Below, one piece after another: positions 16,263 to 23,395 of a stretch of 25,862 bases of DNA. The notes below the pieces were generated by a model. It did not search any database and was not told where the DNA came from. It was given only the letters and a program-made list of their open reading frames with translations. Position numbers and translations under genes: made by a program. The DNA comes from DRGV01 sp018903055 [NCBI: bacterium] (GTDB lineage: Bacteria; UBP18; UBA7526). The stretch's first letter is position 1; each line of letters starts with the position of its first letter. The stretch is taken from the NCBI GenBank assembly GCA_018903055.1, contig JAHIPW010000086.1:1-25862 (forward strand). The letters are read 5' to 3'.

Positions 16263-16381
16263 CCCTCCTCTTAACACGGATTTTTTTGTATTGCTTACTG
16301 CTCGGGTATAAACACCGCGGATTGTCACGGATTTATCCGTGTCTATCCGTGTTGTTATCCGTGTCTATCCGTGTTTACGTT
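16263..16381. repeat. Degenerate ATCCGTGT word array
   Basis: Six or more variants of TATCCGTGTC/TTACGGATT fill the spacer between the P-loop kinase and the unknown protein, for example at 16336-16376. The same family is at 2866-2950 and 12107-12131. Confidence 0.85.
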
Positions 16382-17014
16382 TTAAAAGTTTCTTATTGCT
16401 TTCGTGATTTTTTCTATTATTCCCTTATAGTGGGCCATCCCTTCATAATCAGTATCAACCACCACTATCGGTATCTTTGATTCTTCTCCAAATCTTACTA
16501 ACTCATCTTTATCATCGTGCAGATAGGTCTCTTCCATCTCCTCACGTGGTACCAGATGGTTATCTACTCCCGCGGCCAGGGCCGCTTTATGCCTCCTGAC
16601 ATTCCTCTTCCAGCAGGTTTTAAAAGAACAGTCAATGTAGATAATCAAGGATTTGGCCAGGATTTCCTTAGCAAAATTTTTCAGGGAATGAACGTAGTTT
16701 GGGCGGGAAAACTCAACGAAGATGATCCTTCCCTTCTTATTCAGTTTCTTAACGTCTCTATTCACCTCTTTCAAGATATCATTCCAGACCTTGGGGTCGG
16801 TGACCTTATATCCTCCGTCCTCTGTTGGTTTACATCTCTTAAAATTCTTATCGTTGACAAAGATATTCCAGAGTTTTGGGAAGTCATCTACTCTTACAAA
16901 TTCCTGGGCAAGGCCCTCCTCTTTCAATCTTGGGGAAAGTCTTCTATACAGTTCGCTCTTCCCACATCCCGGCCGGCCCAGCATAAATATATTTCGACAT
17001 TCTCTCTTTTTCAT
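16382..17014 (-). CDS. P-loop nucleotide kinase-like protein, function unknown
   Basis: A 210-residue single-domain P-loop NTPase. Walker A is GRPGCGKS at residues 13-20, followed by VRVDDFPKLW (a DD pair where kinases place a catalytic acid), GRIIFVEFSRPNY at about 94-106 as the Walker B-like strand, IIYIDCSFKTCWKRNVRR resembling a lid with arginines, and PIVVVDTDYEG near the end. The order fits the adenylate/shikimate/zeta-toxin-like small-molecule kinase group, but no subfamily signature lets me name a substrate. The start at 17014 has only a weak GTGAGCGAGA in front, inside a repeat array. It could be a nucleoside or sugar kinase serving salvage, given the methylthioadenosine phosphorylase upstream; that is speculation. 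Confidence 0.75.
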   Translation of the reverse strand: MKKRECRNIFMLGRPGCGKSELYRRLSPRLKEEGLAQEFVRVDDFPKLWNIFVNDKNFKRCKPTEDGGYKVTDPKVWNDILKEVNRDVKKLNKKGRIIFVEFSRPNYVHSLKNFAKEILAKSLIIYIDCSFKTCWKRNVRRHKAALAAGVDNHLVPREEMEETYLHDDKDELVRFGEESKIPIVVVDTDYEGMAHYKGIIEKITKAIRNF

Positions 17015-17025
17015 TCTCGCTCACT

Positions 17026-17098
17026 TCGTTCGCTCAGGCTTCATGCTTCATGCTTCAGGCTACAAGCTTGTGGCTTGAGGCTTGCAGCCTGTAGCCCT
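17026..17098. repeat. Degenerate GCTTCATGCTTCAGGC / CCTGTAGCC word array
   Basis: Repeated TTCATGCTTCATGCTTCAGG and GCTTGCAGCCTGTAGCC words span the whole spacer between the TIM barrel gene and the P-loop kinase. They recur at 18170-18221 and 20691-20806. Confidence 0.85.
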
Positions 17099-18076
17099 TC
17101 ATTTAAAAATACTATTTAGATAGTCCGTCTCATCTCGGAGAAGTTTATGAGCATTCAATAGTTCTTCAGGGTCTCTCACCGCAGTCTCAACAACGATTAA
17201 CTCCACTCCCTTCTCTTTTACAATCTGAGCAAACCTCTCTAAGTTCTTTCTCTTCAGGGGACCTTTCTGATAATGTAGGGGAGGGTGGAACTTCTTGATC
17301 TTCGGGATATAGTCATTGAGATGAATCTCTTTTAGGAGTTCCGCCGGAATCTTCTCCATAATACTCTCTGGAGGATCTGGTATCTCCTTTGGTGGGGTTC
17401 CATCTGCCCTGGTGAACCAGTGCCCAATATCGAAGCAGTAGTGAATCTCCAACCCCTTTTTCCTCACTTCTTCAATCACGGGATAGATCTCCTCTGGCTC
17501 CACGAAGACGATGTCAAAGGCAGTGTTATTCTCAATATGAAAAGAGATCCCCAACTTTTGGGAGGCCTTTGCCAATTCTACCAGACTCTTAATGAGGCTC
17601 TTCTTCAAATCCTCCTGATACTGGGGACCGGCCTGATAGAAGGGAACAGTACCCGGATGCATGATGGCATTGATTGCTCCCACTCCTTTAGCAAATTTCA
17701 GGTATCTCTTCTGCAAGGATACGGCAAGTTCTCTATCCGATTCCTGGAAAGCACAGGTGCTTGCCCCCACATAGGTATAGGGGAGATGTAAGGAGATGGT
17801 GATTCCGCACTCCTTTGCCGCTTGTCTTGCTCTTTCTATCTCTTCTTCACTCATCTCCAAGAAGGGATTGGGTACCCCACCATCGAGTTCAATGTGATCC
17901 AAGCCGATCTCTTTTGCCACCTCTATCTGTTTAGGGATATCCCTTTTAGACTTTATCTGAGATAAGGCATCCAAGTCCGGAACATCTATCTCACCTCTCT
18001 TAAATCTCTCTCTGTTCCCTTGGCTTACATAATTCAATTCCAATAGATTAGTAAAGTTCCTTCCAATCTTAACCAT
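17099..18076 (-). CDS. Xylose isomerase-like / AP endonuclease family 2 TIM barrel protein
   Basis: A 325-residue TIM barrel of the sugar isomerase/endonuclease IV superfamily. Metal-binding positions appear in order: GLDHIELDGG at about 58-67, SLHLPY at about 94, AIMHPGT, SFHIENN at about 178 (Glu ligand), YCFDIGHWF (Asp and His ligands), KEIHLNDY (His) and IVVETAV (Glu). These metal ligands are conserved, so it is probably catalytic. Members include sugar and inositol isomerases and epimerases, and DNA AP endonucleases, and I cannot choose between them; the extended loop PDPPESIMEKIPAEL and lack of DNA-binding insertions favour a small-molecule substrate. A strong AAAGGAG lies just before the ATG, within a leader shared with the DHH gene. 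It follows the methylthioadenosine phosphorylase gene. Confidence 0.85.
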   Translation of the reverse strand: MVKIGRNFTNLLELNYVSQGNRERFKRGEIDVPDLDALSQIKSKRDIPKQIEVAKEIGLDHIELDGGVPNPFLEMSEEEIERARQAAKECGITISLHLPYTYVGASTCAFQESDRELAVSLQKRYLKFAKGVGAINAIMHPGTVPFYQAGPQYQEDLKKSLIKSLVELAKASQKLGISFHIENNTAFDIVFVEPEEIYPVIEEVRKKGLEIHYCFDIGHWFTRADGTPPKEIPDPPESIMEKIPAELLKEIHLNDYIPKIKKFHPPLHYQKGPLKRKNLERFAQIVKEKGVELIVVETAVRDPEELLNAHKLLRDETDYLNSIFK

Positions 18077-18096
18077 TTTAGCTCCTTTCAGTCGCG
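18077..18096 (-). promoter_or_regulatory. Leader/ribosome binding site shared with the DHH gene
   Basis: The 20 bases before the ATG read CGCGACTGAAAGGAGCTAAA on the coding strand. The same bases, with one extra A, precede the DHH gene at 20670-20690. The AAAGGAG is a good Shine-Dalgarno. Upstream of CGCGACTG the two sequences diverge at once. Confidence 0.7.
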
Positions 18097-18100
18097 TTTC

Positions 18101-18163
18101 CCCTAGGAATTGCGAAGCAATTCCAGGGACTCAAGTACCCGAAATTTCTACAAAATTTCAGGG
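18101..18163 (+). repeat. Two-hairpin palindromic element, copy 3
   Basis: Hairpin A: CCCT-(bulged A)-GGAATTGC, loop GAA, GCAATTCC-AGGG (18101-18128). Linker: ACTCAAGTA. Hairpin B: CCC-GAAATTT, loop CTACA, AAATTTC-(bulged A)-GGG (18138-18163). It has the same layout as copies at 11911 and 13998, with paired substitutions in the closing stem. Confidence 0.85.
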
Positions 18164-18169
18164 TGCAAG

Positions 18170-18221
18170 TCCCAAGCCTCAAGCCACAAGCTTTTTGAAG
18201 CCTGAAGCCTGCAGCCTGCAG
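18170..18221. repeat. Degenerate CCTGAAGCCTGCAGCC word array
   Basis: CAAGCCTCAAGCCACAAGC and TGAAGCCTGAAGCCTGCAGC words lie directly after the methylthioadenosine phosphorylase stop codon, the same family as 17026-17098 and 20691-20806. Confidence 0.85.
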
Positions 18222-19082
18222 CTATTTCAGGTATTTCCCAATAAGAAGTTCCAGTTCCTTCTTCCTCTTCTCTGGTATGGCCTCTTTCTGGGTGATGACA
18301 GCATTGGCTAAGGCAGTGGCACAGGGACACTTTCTCTTATCCGGTATTTTGGAAATAACCGCCTTCACCAGTTCCTTTGCTTTCAGGGTATTTGCCTCTA
18401 AGTTCTTTAACACGGTCTCAACGCTCACCTCTTCTGTTGTATGCCAGACATCGTAGTCCGTAACCAGGGCCACGGTGGCATAGCAGATCTCTGCCTCCCG
18501 GGCCAACTTCACCTCGGGGAGATTGGTCATCCCAATGACTTCCACTCCCCAACTGCGATATATCCTGGACTCTGCCCTGGTAGAGAAAGCGGGCCCCTCG
18601 ATACAGAGATAGGTTCCGCCATTATGTATCCTATATCCTAAGTCCTTGCCCGTTTCATATAGTATCTTGCTTAAGGTCGGACAGTAAGGATCGGCGAAAG
18701 AGATGTGGGCCACTAGCCCGTCGCCGAAGAAGGTAGAAACCCTGGTCTTCGTCCTATCGAATAGTTGATCGGGGATGAGGAAGTCTTGGGGCTTAATCTC
18801 CTCCTTCATGCTCCCTACCGCACTAAAAGCAATGATCCATTCTACCCCAAGAGATTTCAAGGCATAAATGTTGGCCTTATTATTCAATTCTGTGGGCATG
18901 ATCCTATGCCCCTTAGCATGGCGAGGGAGAAAGGCCACCCTCTTCCCTTCCAAAGTACCAGTGATTATATTATCCGAGGGCTCACCAAAGGGCGTGGAGG
19001 GTTTTACTTCCTTCATTTCCTCTAAGCCCTTGATATCATATAATCCCGTCCCCCCAATCACCCCAATCTTAATCTTTTCCAT
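18222..19082 (-). CDS. mtnP: S-methyl-5'-thioadenosine phosphorylase
   Basis: A 286-residue trimeric-type purine phosphorylase. IGVIGGTGLYDI opens the phosphate-binding site, LPRHAKGHRIMPTELNNKANIYALKSLG is the classic MTAP/PNP segment at about 52-80, and IEGPAFSTRAESRIYRSWG is followed by VIGMTNLPEVKLAREAEICYA. VTDYDVWH keeps the two Asp residues that bind the 6-amino group of adenine, favouring methylthioadenosine/adenosine over guanosine or inosine. It splits MTA with phosphate to adenine and 5-methylthioribose 1-phosphate. I choose the ATG at 19082, preceded by TTGGAGGAATAT, over an upstream TTG at 19100. Near a nucleoside importer it may serve purine salvage more broadly. Confidence 0.92.
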   Translation of the reverse strand: MEKIKIGVIGGTGLYDIKGLEEMKEVKPSTPFGEPSDNIITGTLEGKRVAFLPRHAKGHRIMPTELNNKANIYALKSLGVEWIIAFSAVGSMKEEIKPQDFLIPDQLFDRTKTRVSTFFGDGLVAHISFADPYCPTLSKILYETGKDLGYRIHNGGTYLCIEGPAFSTRAESRIYRSWGVEVIGMTNLPEVKLAREAEICYATVALVTDYDVWHTTEEVSVETVLKNLEANTLKAKELVKAVISKIPDKRKCPCATALANAVITQKEAIPEKRKKELELLIGKYLK

Positions 19083-19085
19083 ATA

Positions 19086-19265
19086 TTCCTCCAAATCCAA
19101 GTTTACCGTTCACCCGCTCCTCTCACCTTGTTCGTCGCTGTTTACCCCGCCCCTGCACGCAGGAGCGGGGTTTACCGTTAACCGTAAATCGTAAACCCTC
19201 TTCTTAATCGTATCACCGTTCACTTCTTTATAACCGTAAACGGTAAACCGTCAACCGTAAACCTT
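19086..19265. repeat. AACCGTAAACC word array with a CCCCGC palindrome
   Basis: Words such as GTTTACCGTTAACCGTAAAT and GGTAAACCGTCAACCGTAAA fill the spacer between the DHH and mtnP genes. At 19145-19170 is an imperfect palindrome, CCCCGC-C-CCTGC-AC-GCAGG-A-GCGGGG, of the same family as 14389-14437. Confidence 0.8.
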
Positions 19266-20669
19266 CTATTTAAGATAATCCAAGCCCAACTCTATGGCAA
19301 TCTCCTTCTCCCTCTTCTTTAGTCCATTCTTATCTGCTCTTAAGGAGAGGTTTCTTAGCTGCTCATATAATCTGAAGAAGGCCAGTACCGCAGTGGAGGT
19401 AGGAACGGGTGCTGTCCGGGTCTTGCATTCCGCAGCCCGGCTATGACCACCTCCAGTAATGAGATCCGGAAAACCGTAGTTCCTAACCAGCCTATTGGCC
19501 AGGGTATGGCAGATCTTACCACAGTTTATCCTATCCGAGGTAGCGCGAAGGGAGAAGTGGGTTCCTCCACCAGACTCCTTATTGATCATAACTAAGAGGA
19601 GCTGCTTTTCACCAGAATTTTTGGTGAGGTCATAGAGCTTCGCCGAGCCCACCATGGGAAGTAAAGGGATCTCCTCACCGATGAAGAGATGGATGGCTAC
19701 CCACCCCATCTTCCCCAAAGAAGTGGTGGAATCTAAAAGGTGAGTAGCGTTCTCCCAATCTTTTAGATAGTATTTGTAGAGCTGCTGAATGACCCAGCGA
19801 TAAGGGATCTCATTAAGAAAGTGATCCAGCCTCTTTAGATTTGATATATTTGGATTCTTTCTTCCATATTTGAATAAAGAGGTAAAGACCAGATCTACCT
19901 GGTCCACCCCCTTCAAAGACTTCGCTCTATCGTTATAGAAGTACTGGAAGCCCCCGCCACAGGTCCCGTGGATGAGTTCTGTGATGCGAGAAAGAAGAGA
20001 GGTCTTCTCCCTCTGGGTAATATCGAACATGGTGGGCCGGGACTTCAGGGGGGTAAGTAAATTCTTGAGGTTTTTCTCATATGTCTCATAGAAGGATTGG
20101 GTGAACTCACTTACCTCTCCGGTTGCCGGATCGATAGCAAAGTCTCCTTTTAAGCCGATGAAGCATAGGAAGTCATCGTAATCTTCTCTTAATCCCAGGT
20201 TAGTGGCAATCATATGGATGAGAAGCGAGGTGGAGCATCTGATATACTCTCCTGCCTGAGGATTGCTATTCGGATTATAGAGAAGACACTTCTTGGGAGG
20301 CCCTTCGGGTAAATCAGGGAAATGGTGATCAATGACTATGATATCTTTAATAATCATAGTGTGTTCATCATAATAGCTTGTCGTTCCCTTATCCAGAATG
20401 AAGAGAAGGTCATATCCCTTTTTCTTTATTATAGAGGCTAACTGTTCCTTAGTTAATATATAGGAAAGAGGAAAGGAATAATCGACCTCGGCCCCTAATT
20501 TATTCAGGAGACGTTTCAAGATTAAGCAAGCGGTTATTCCATCCGGGTCGTCATGGCTTATCACTAGGCACTTCTGGTCCTTTACGGTCTTTATACGTTC
20601 GACAATCTTCTGTAATCCCTCAGAGGATTTTATTTCCTTCTCTATCCACTCAATATAGTCCTGGGCCAT
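19266..20669 (-). CDS. DHH/DHHA1 family phosphoesterase (RecJ/nanoRNase-like)
   Basis: A 467-residue DHH superfamily protein. Motif I is SHDDPDG at residues 38-44 (in place of the usual SHxNPDGD), DLLFILDKG at about 86-94 carries the motif II Asp, and IVIDHH at about 110-115 is the signature motif III. A C-terminal DHHA1 domain ends with the substrate-binding GGGHSRAAE at about 408-416. Manganese-dependent members cleave short oligonucleotides, single-stranded DNA or cyclic dinucleotides. The length and domain order resemble bacterial RecJ-like and archaeal GAN-like proteins, but no OB domain is recognisable, so the substrate is open. Because a diguanylate cyclase is present in the window, a role in degrading pGpG/nanoRNA is also possible. 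Good AAAGGAG before the ATG. Confidence 0.88.
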   Translation of the reverse strand: MAQDYIEWIEKEIKSSEGLQKIVERIKTVKDQKCLVISHDDPDGITACLILKRLLNKLGAEVDYSFPLSYILTKEQLASIIKKKGYDLLFILDKGTTSYYDEHTMIIKDIIVIDHHFPDLPEGPPKKCLLYNPNSNPQAGEYIRCSTSLLIHMIATNLGLREDYDDFLCFIGLKGDFAIDPATGEVSEFTQSFYETYEKNLKNLLTPLKSRPTMFDITQREKTSLLSRITELIHGTCGGGFQYFYNDRAKSLKGVDQVDLVFTSLFKYGRKNPNISNLKRLDHFLNEIPYRWVIQQLYKYYLKDWENATHLLDSTTSLGKMGWVAIHLFIGEEIPLLPMVGSAKLYDLTKNSGEKQLLLVMINKESGGGTHFSLRATSDRINCGKICHTLANRLVRNYGFPDLITGGGHSRAAECKTRTAPVPTSTAVLAFFRLYEQLRNLSLRADKNGLKKREKEIAIELGLDYLK

Positions 20670-20690
20670 TTTTAGCTCCTTTCAGTCGCG
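20670..20690 (-). promoter_or_regulatory. Leader/ribosome binding site shared with the TIM barrel gene
   Basis: CGCGACTGAAAGGAGCTAAA followed by an extra A directly precedes the ATG. See 18077-18096 for the matching copy. Confidence 0.7.
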
Positions 20691-21020
20691 CCTCAAGCTA
20701 CATGCTGCAAGCTGCATGCTTCAAGCCGCAGGCCCCATGCTTCAGATTTTTGTGGCCTGTGACCTGTAGCCTGAGACCTGTAGCCTGTGACCTGCAGCTT
20801 GCTTTAGTATCTTAACACACAAAAAATCTTAAAGTCAAATATTTTTTCAATTTTGAGGCCAATCAGGCCTCGCTACGCTCGGACAGTTTGTTAGTTTGTT
20901 AGCACGCTCTCCGTCCTTTGTAAAAAGGTTGGATCGCTTTAGTTGTTAGTTAGAAAATTTTATTAACTACTTATAGGCAACAAAGTTGCCGTCCTAACTA
21001 CTAACCAACTACCCCACTAA
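20691..21020. other. Gene-free spacer between the DHH gene and the nucleoside importer
   Basis: About 115 bp of CCTGTAGCCTGAGACC and GCTACATGCTGCAAGC words (20691-20806), an AT-rich stretch with a promoter-like signal (20809-20838), a hairpin GAGGCC-AATCA-GGCCTC (20855-20871), TTAGTTGTTAGTTAG words, and a hairpin GGCAAC-AAA-GTTGCC (20976-20990). No coding region is supported. Confidence 0.75.
20809..20838 (-). promoter_or_regulatory. Candidate sigma-70-type promoter for the DHH gene
   Basis: On the minus strand TTGACT (20838-20833) is followed after 18 bases by TAAGAT (20814-20809), with TGT directly before it as an extended -10. The match is 5 of 6 and 4 of 6 to the consensus. It points at the DHH gene about 140 bases downstream, with the CCTGTAGC array in the predicted 5' leader. 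Confidence 0.45.
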
Positions 21021-21935
21021 TCACTTCTCATAGGGCTTGCCATCTGCTGCCGGAGGAACCGCCCGACCGATGGCGCTGGTTAAGACAATGATGGTCAAGA
21101 GATAGGGGATCATCTGGATGAACTGGGTAGGGATCTTTACTCCCGCGCTCTGTAATTGGATCTGTAAGGCCTCGGCAAAGCCGAATAATAAAGCAGCTCC
21201 CGTTGCTCCTAAAGGGGTCCATTTGCCGAAGATCATGGCCGCCAAGGCGATGAATCCCCTCCCTCCGCTCATGCCATCCGTGAACTGATGCTGATCCAGA
21301 GAGAGCCAGGCCCCTCCCAATCCTGCCAGGCCACCACTTATCAGGACCCCGGCATAACGCATGAGATTAACCTTTACTCCTAAGGTATCTGCTGCCTGGG
21401 GATGCTCACCACAGGAACGCAAGCGTAGTCCAAAGGAGGTTTTGAAGATTATAATATGAGAGGCGACTATGATAATCAGGGTTAAGAGGATCAAAGGAGT
21501 AGAGAAGATGGTATCGATTACTGGGACCTTATTGATTACGGGAATCTTCCAGAAAGGTAATCCCACCACCCTCTCTGAATTGGAAGAGGAATGGAAGACC
21601 ATTTTCAGAATAAACTTGGTAATCCCAATAGCAAATAGATTGATGGCCACTCCGCTTATTATCTGGTCCGCCTTATATCTTATACTTACTACCGCATGGA
21701 TGAGAGCGGTCAAGACTCCACCGATGACCGCAGCTACTACTCCCGCCCAGGCATTTCCAGTGTACCAGGTAGCCAAAACAGCGCAGAAGGCACCATTCAG
21801 GATCATTCCCTCCAGACCGATATTGATTACTCCTCCCCTCTCAGAGAAGGTGCCCCCAATAGCTGCCAGAATATAGGGGATGGAGATTTTTATCGTTAGG
21901 GTAACCATGACCAGGCTAAAGACGCTTTGCCACAT
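21021..21935 (-). CDS. Nucleoside-type ABC transporter permease (YufQ/NupQ-like)
   Basis: A 304-residue integral membrane permease of the BPD_transp_2 family with about 8-9 hydrophobic helices. The conserved stretch GGVINIGLEGMILNGAF at about 27-43, then YKADQIISGVAINLFAIGIT at about 79-98 and SGGRGFIALAAMIFGKW at about 217-233 are typical of the shorter permease of BmpA/Nup importers. It pairs with the larger permease encoded upstream to form the channel. I start at the ATG at 21935, six bases after GGAG, rather than at a TTG at 21947. It is the last gene of the importer operon. Family systems import purine and pyrimidine nucleosides; the exact substrate is not readable here. Confidence 0.92.
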   Translation of the reverse strand: MWQSVFSLVMVTLTIKISIPYILAAIGGTFSERGGVINIGLEGMILNGAFCAVLATWYTGNAWAGVVAAVIGGVLTALIHAVVSIRYKADQIISGVAINLFAIGITKFILKMVFHSSSNSERVVGLPFWKIPVINKVPVIDTIFSTPLILLTLIIIVASHIIIFKTSFGLRLRSCGEHPQAADTLGVKVNLMRYAGVLISGGLAGLGGAWLSLDQHQFTDGMSGGRGFIALAAMIFGKWTPLGATGAALLFGFAEALQIQLQSAGVKIPTQFIQMIPYLLTIIVLTSAIGRAVPPAADGKPYEK

Positions 21936-21947
21936 ACTAAACTCCAA

Positions 21948-22119
21948 AAGTTACTAATGGTTACTAACTCTGCCTATCGGGGCAGGTAGGGGTTACTAAC
22001 AGTTACGAATAGTTACCAATGATTACTATAAAAGTAACCGCTAGTAACTTCTAGTAACAGTCCCGATTTTATCGGGACGTAGTAACCGATAGTAACCGTT
22101 ATGTCCCTTGTCACCCTTG
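21948..22119. repeat. Degenerate GTTACTAA / TAGTAACC word array with palindromes
   Basis: Variants of GGTTACTAACAGTTACGAAT and AGTAACCGCTAGTAACTTC fill the spacer between the two permeases. Inside are CTGCC-TATCGG-GGCAG (21970-21985) and a perfect 8-bp hairpin GTCCCGAT-TTT-ATCGGGAC (22060-22078). CCCTTGTCA repeats at about 22104-22130 run into the 3' end of the next gene. Confidence 0.85.
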
Positions 22120-23190
22120 TCACCCTTGTTCCCCTCGTGCTAAAGTTCTCTTCTTCAATCTCATGAGATACTCTCGGAAGGGTCTGCTGGAAGCGATGAC
22201 GAAGATGATGACAATGGCCTGAAGGATATCAACCAGTTCCTTAGGAACATAGGCATTGATTACCAATCCTCCGAAACTTAATAGACCGAATAGTAGGGCA
22301 GCTAAGATTACTCCTATGGGATTATTCCTTCCTAAGAGGGCAACGGCGATGCCCATGAAACCCACCCCTCCAGAGAAGCCCTGCTCAAAATAATATTTAT
22401 AGCCCATAACGTAATTCACTCCCACCAGGCCCGCTAAAGCACCGGAGATAGCCATGGCCAGGATGGTGCTCCTTGCAATGTTTATCCCTCCATACTCTGC
22501 GGCAAAGGGATTGAGACCCACCGCCCTTAACTCATAACCCAGAGAGGTCTTCCACAGGATATAGTAGATAATAAAGCAGGCAAGAAGGGCTAAGAAGATA
22601 CTATAGTTTAAGGGAGAGCCGGAGAGCCCTGGAAAGATGGTGGAGAGACGGGGAATACGTGCGGAGAAGGCTATGGCCTGGGTATGAACTGTCTCTGGGG
22701 CATGAAAGTGCCGGGCGACGAGGTAGTTTGTTAGGGCCAGGGCAATGAAGTTCATCATGATGGTGGTGATTACCTCATGGGCCCCTCTCTTTGCTTTCAA
22801 TATTCCGGGAATTGCCGCCCATAGAGCGCCACCTATCATTCCTCCTAAGATACACAGGGGAATTAAAATAAAGCCGGGAAGATTGACCAGGGTGAAGCCA
22901 AGATAGGCGGTCAAAAAGGCGCCCATATATAACTGGCCCTGGGCTCCAATATTGAATAGTCCTGCCCGAAAAGCAAAGGCCACCGCCAGGCCAGTAAAGA
23001 TGAGCGGGGTGGCTTTGAATAATACCTGGGCAATACCGTAGGGATTACCTAATGTACCGGAGAACAGTTTTCCATAGATAAAGAGCGGGTTCTGGCCGAT
23101 AATCAGGATGAATATCCCCCCTACTAAGAAAGCAGCCACTACTGCCAGAACCGGACTCAATATCTCAAGCAACTTTTCTCTTTTATCCAT
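22120..23190 (-). CDS. Nucleoside-type ABC transporter permease (YufP/NupP-like)
   Basis: A 356-residue membrane permease, the longer partner of the pair. After a short cytoplasmic N-terminus (MDKREKLLEILSP) come about ten hydrophobic helices. Family motifs are FKATPLIFTGLAVAFAFRAGLFNIGAQGQLYMGAF at about 58-92, GAHEVITTIMMNFIAL at about 136-151, and FSGGVGFMGIAVALLGRNNPIGV at about 272-294. It provides half of the translocation path for a nucleoside importer. A purine-rich GGGAAGGGGTAAGGG precedes the ATG. The last four or five codons fall in a CAAGGGTGACAAGGG repeat that also carries the stop, so the exact C-terminus is set by repeat DNA. It lies 205 bases after the HAMP protein gene. Confidence 0.92.
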   Translation of the reverse strand: MDKREKLLEILSPVLAVVAAFLVGGIFILIIGQNPLFIYGKLFSGTLGNPYGIAQVLFKATPLIFTGLAVAFAFRAGLFNIGAQGQLYMGAFLTAYLGFTLVNLPGFILIPLCILGGMIGGALWAAIPGILKAKRGAHEVITTIMMNFIALALTNYLVARHFHAPETVHTQAIAFSARIPRLSTIFPGLSGSPLNYSIFLALLACFIIYYILWKTSLGYELRAVGLNPFAAEYGGINIARSTILAMAISGALAGLVGVNYVMGYKYYFEQGFSGGVGFMGIAVALLGRNNPIGVILAALLFGLLSFGGLVINAYVPKELVDILQAIVIIFVIASSRPFREYLMRLKKRTLARGEQG

Positions 23191-23218
23191 CCCTTACCCC
23201 TTCCCACTTTCTCATTTA

Positions 23219-23280
23219 CCCCGTTAGAAGTAATCCGCCTTGGGCGGATGCCTCGTCTACGGCGAGGACTTCTAATGGGG
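23219..23280. repeat. 62-bp three-way-junction palindromic element
   Basis: The outer stem is CCCCGTTAGAAGT (23219-23231) with ACTTCTAATGGGG (23268-23280), 13 bp with one G-T pair. Inside are two hairpins, each with a 7-bp stem and 3-base loop: ATCCGCC-TTG-GGCGGAT (23233-23249) and CCTCGTC-TAC-GGCGAGG (23251-23267, one wobble). Single unpaired bases at 23232 and 23250 join them. Confidence 0.85.
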
Positions 23281-23302
23281 ACTGCTCACTTTCCCACTTT
23301 TC

Positions 23303-23370
23303 GGAGCGGAGCGGAGACCCCGATTCCTTTCTCCTCGGAACGGAGTGGAGATCCCGACCCCCCTCTCCTC
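23303..23370. repeat. 34-bp tandem duplication
   Basis: 23303-23336 and 23337-23370 are two adjacent 34-base units starting GGAGCGGAG / GGAACGGAG and ending TCTCCTC. They differ at 7 positions, all transitions. The unit lies just downstream of the HAMP protein stop codon. Confidence 0.8.
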
Positions 23371-23395
23371 GCTTGTCGGGACCGCTCGTCGGGGC

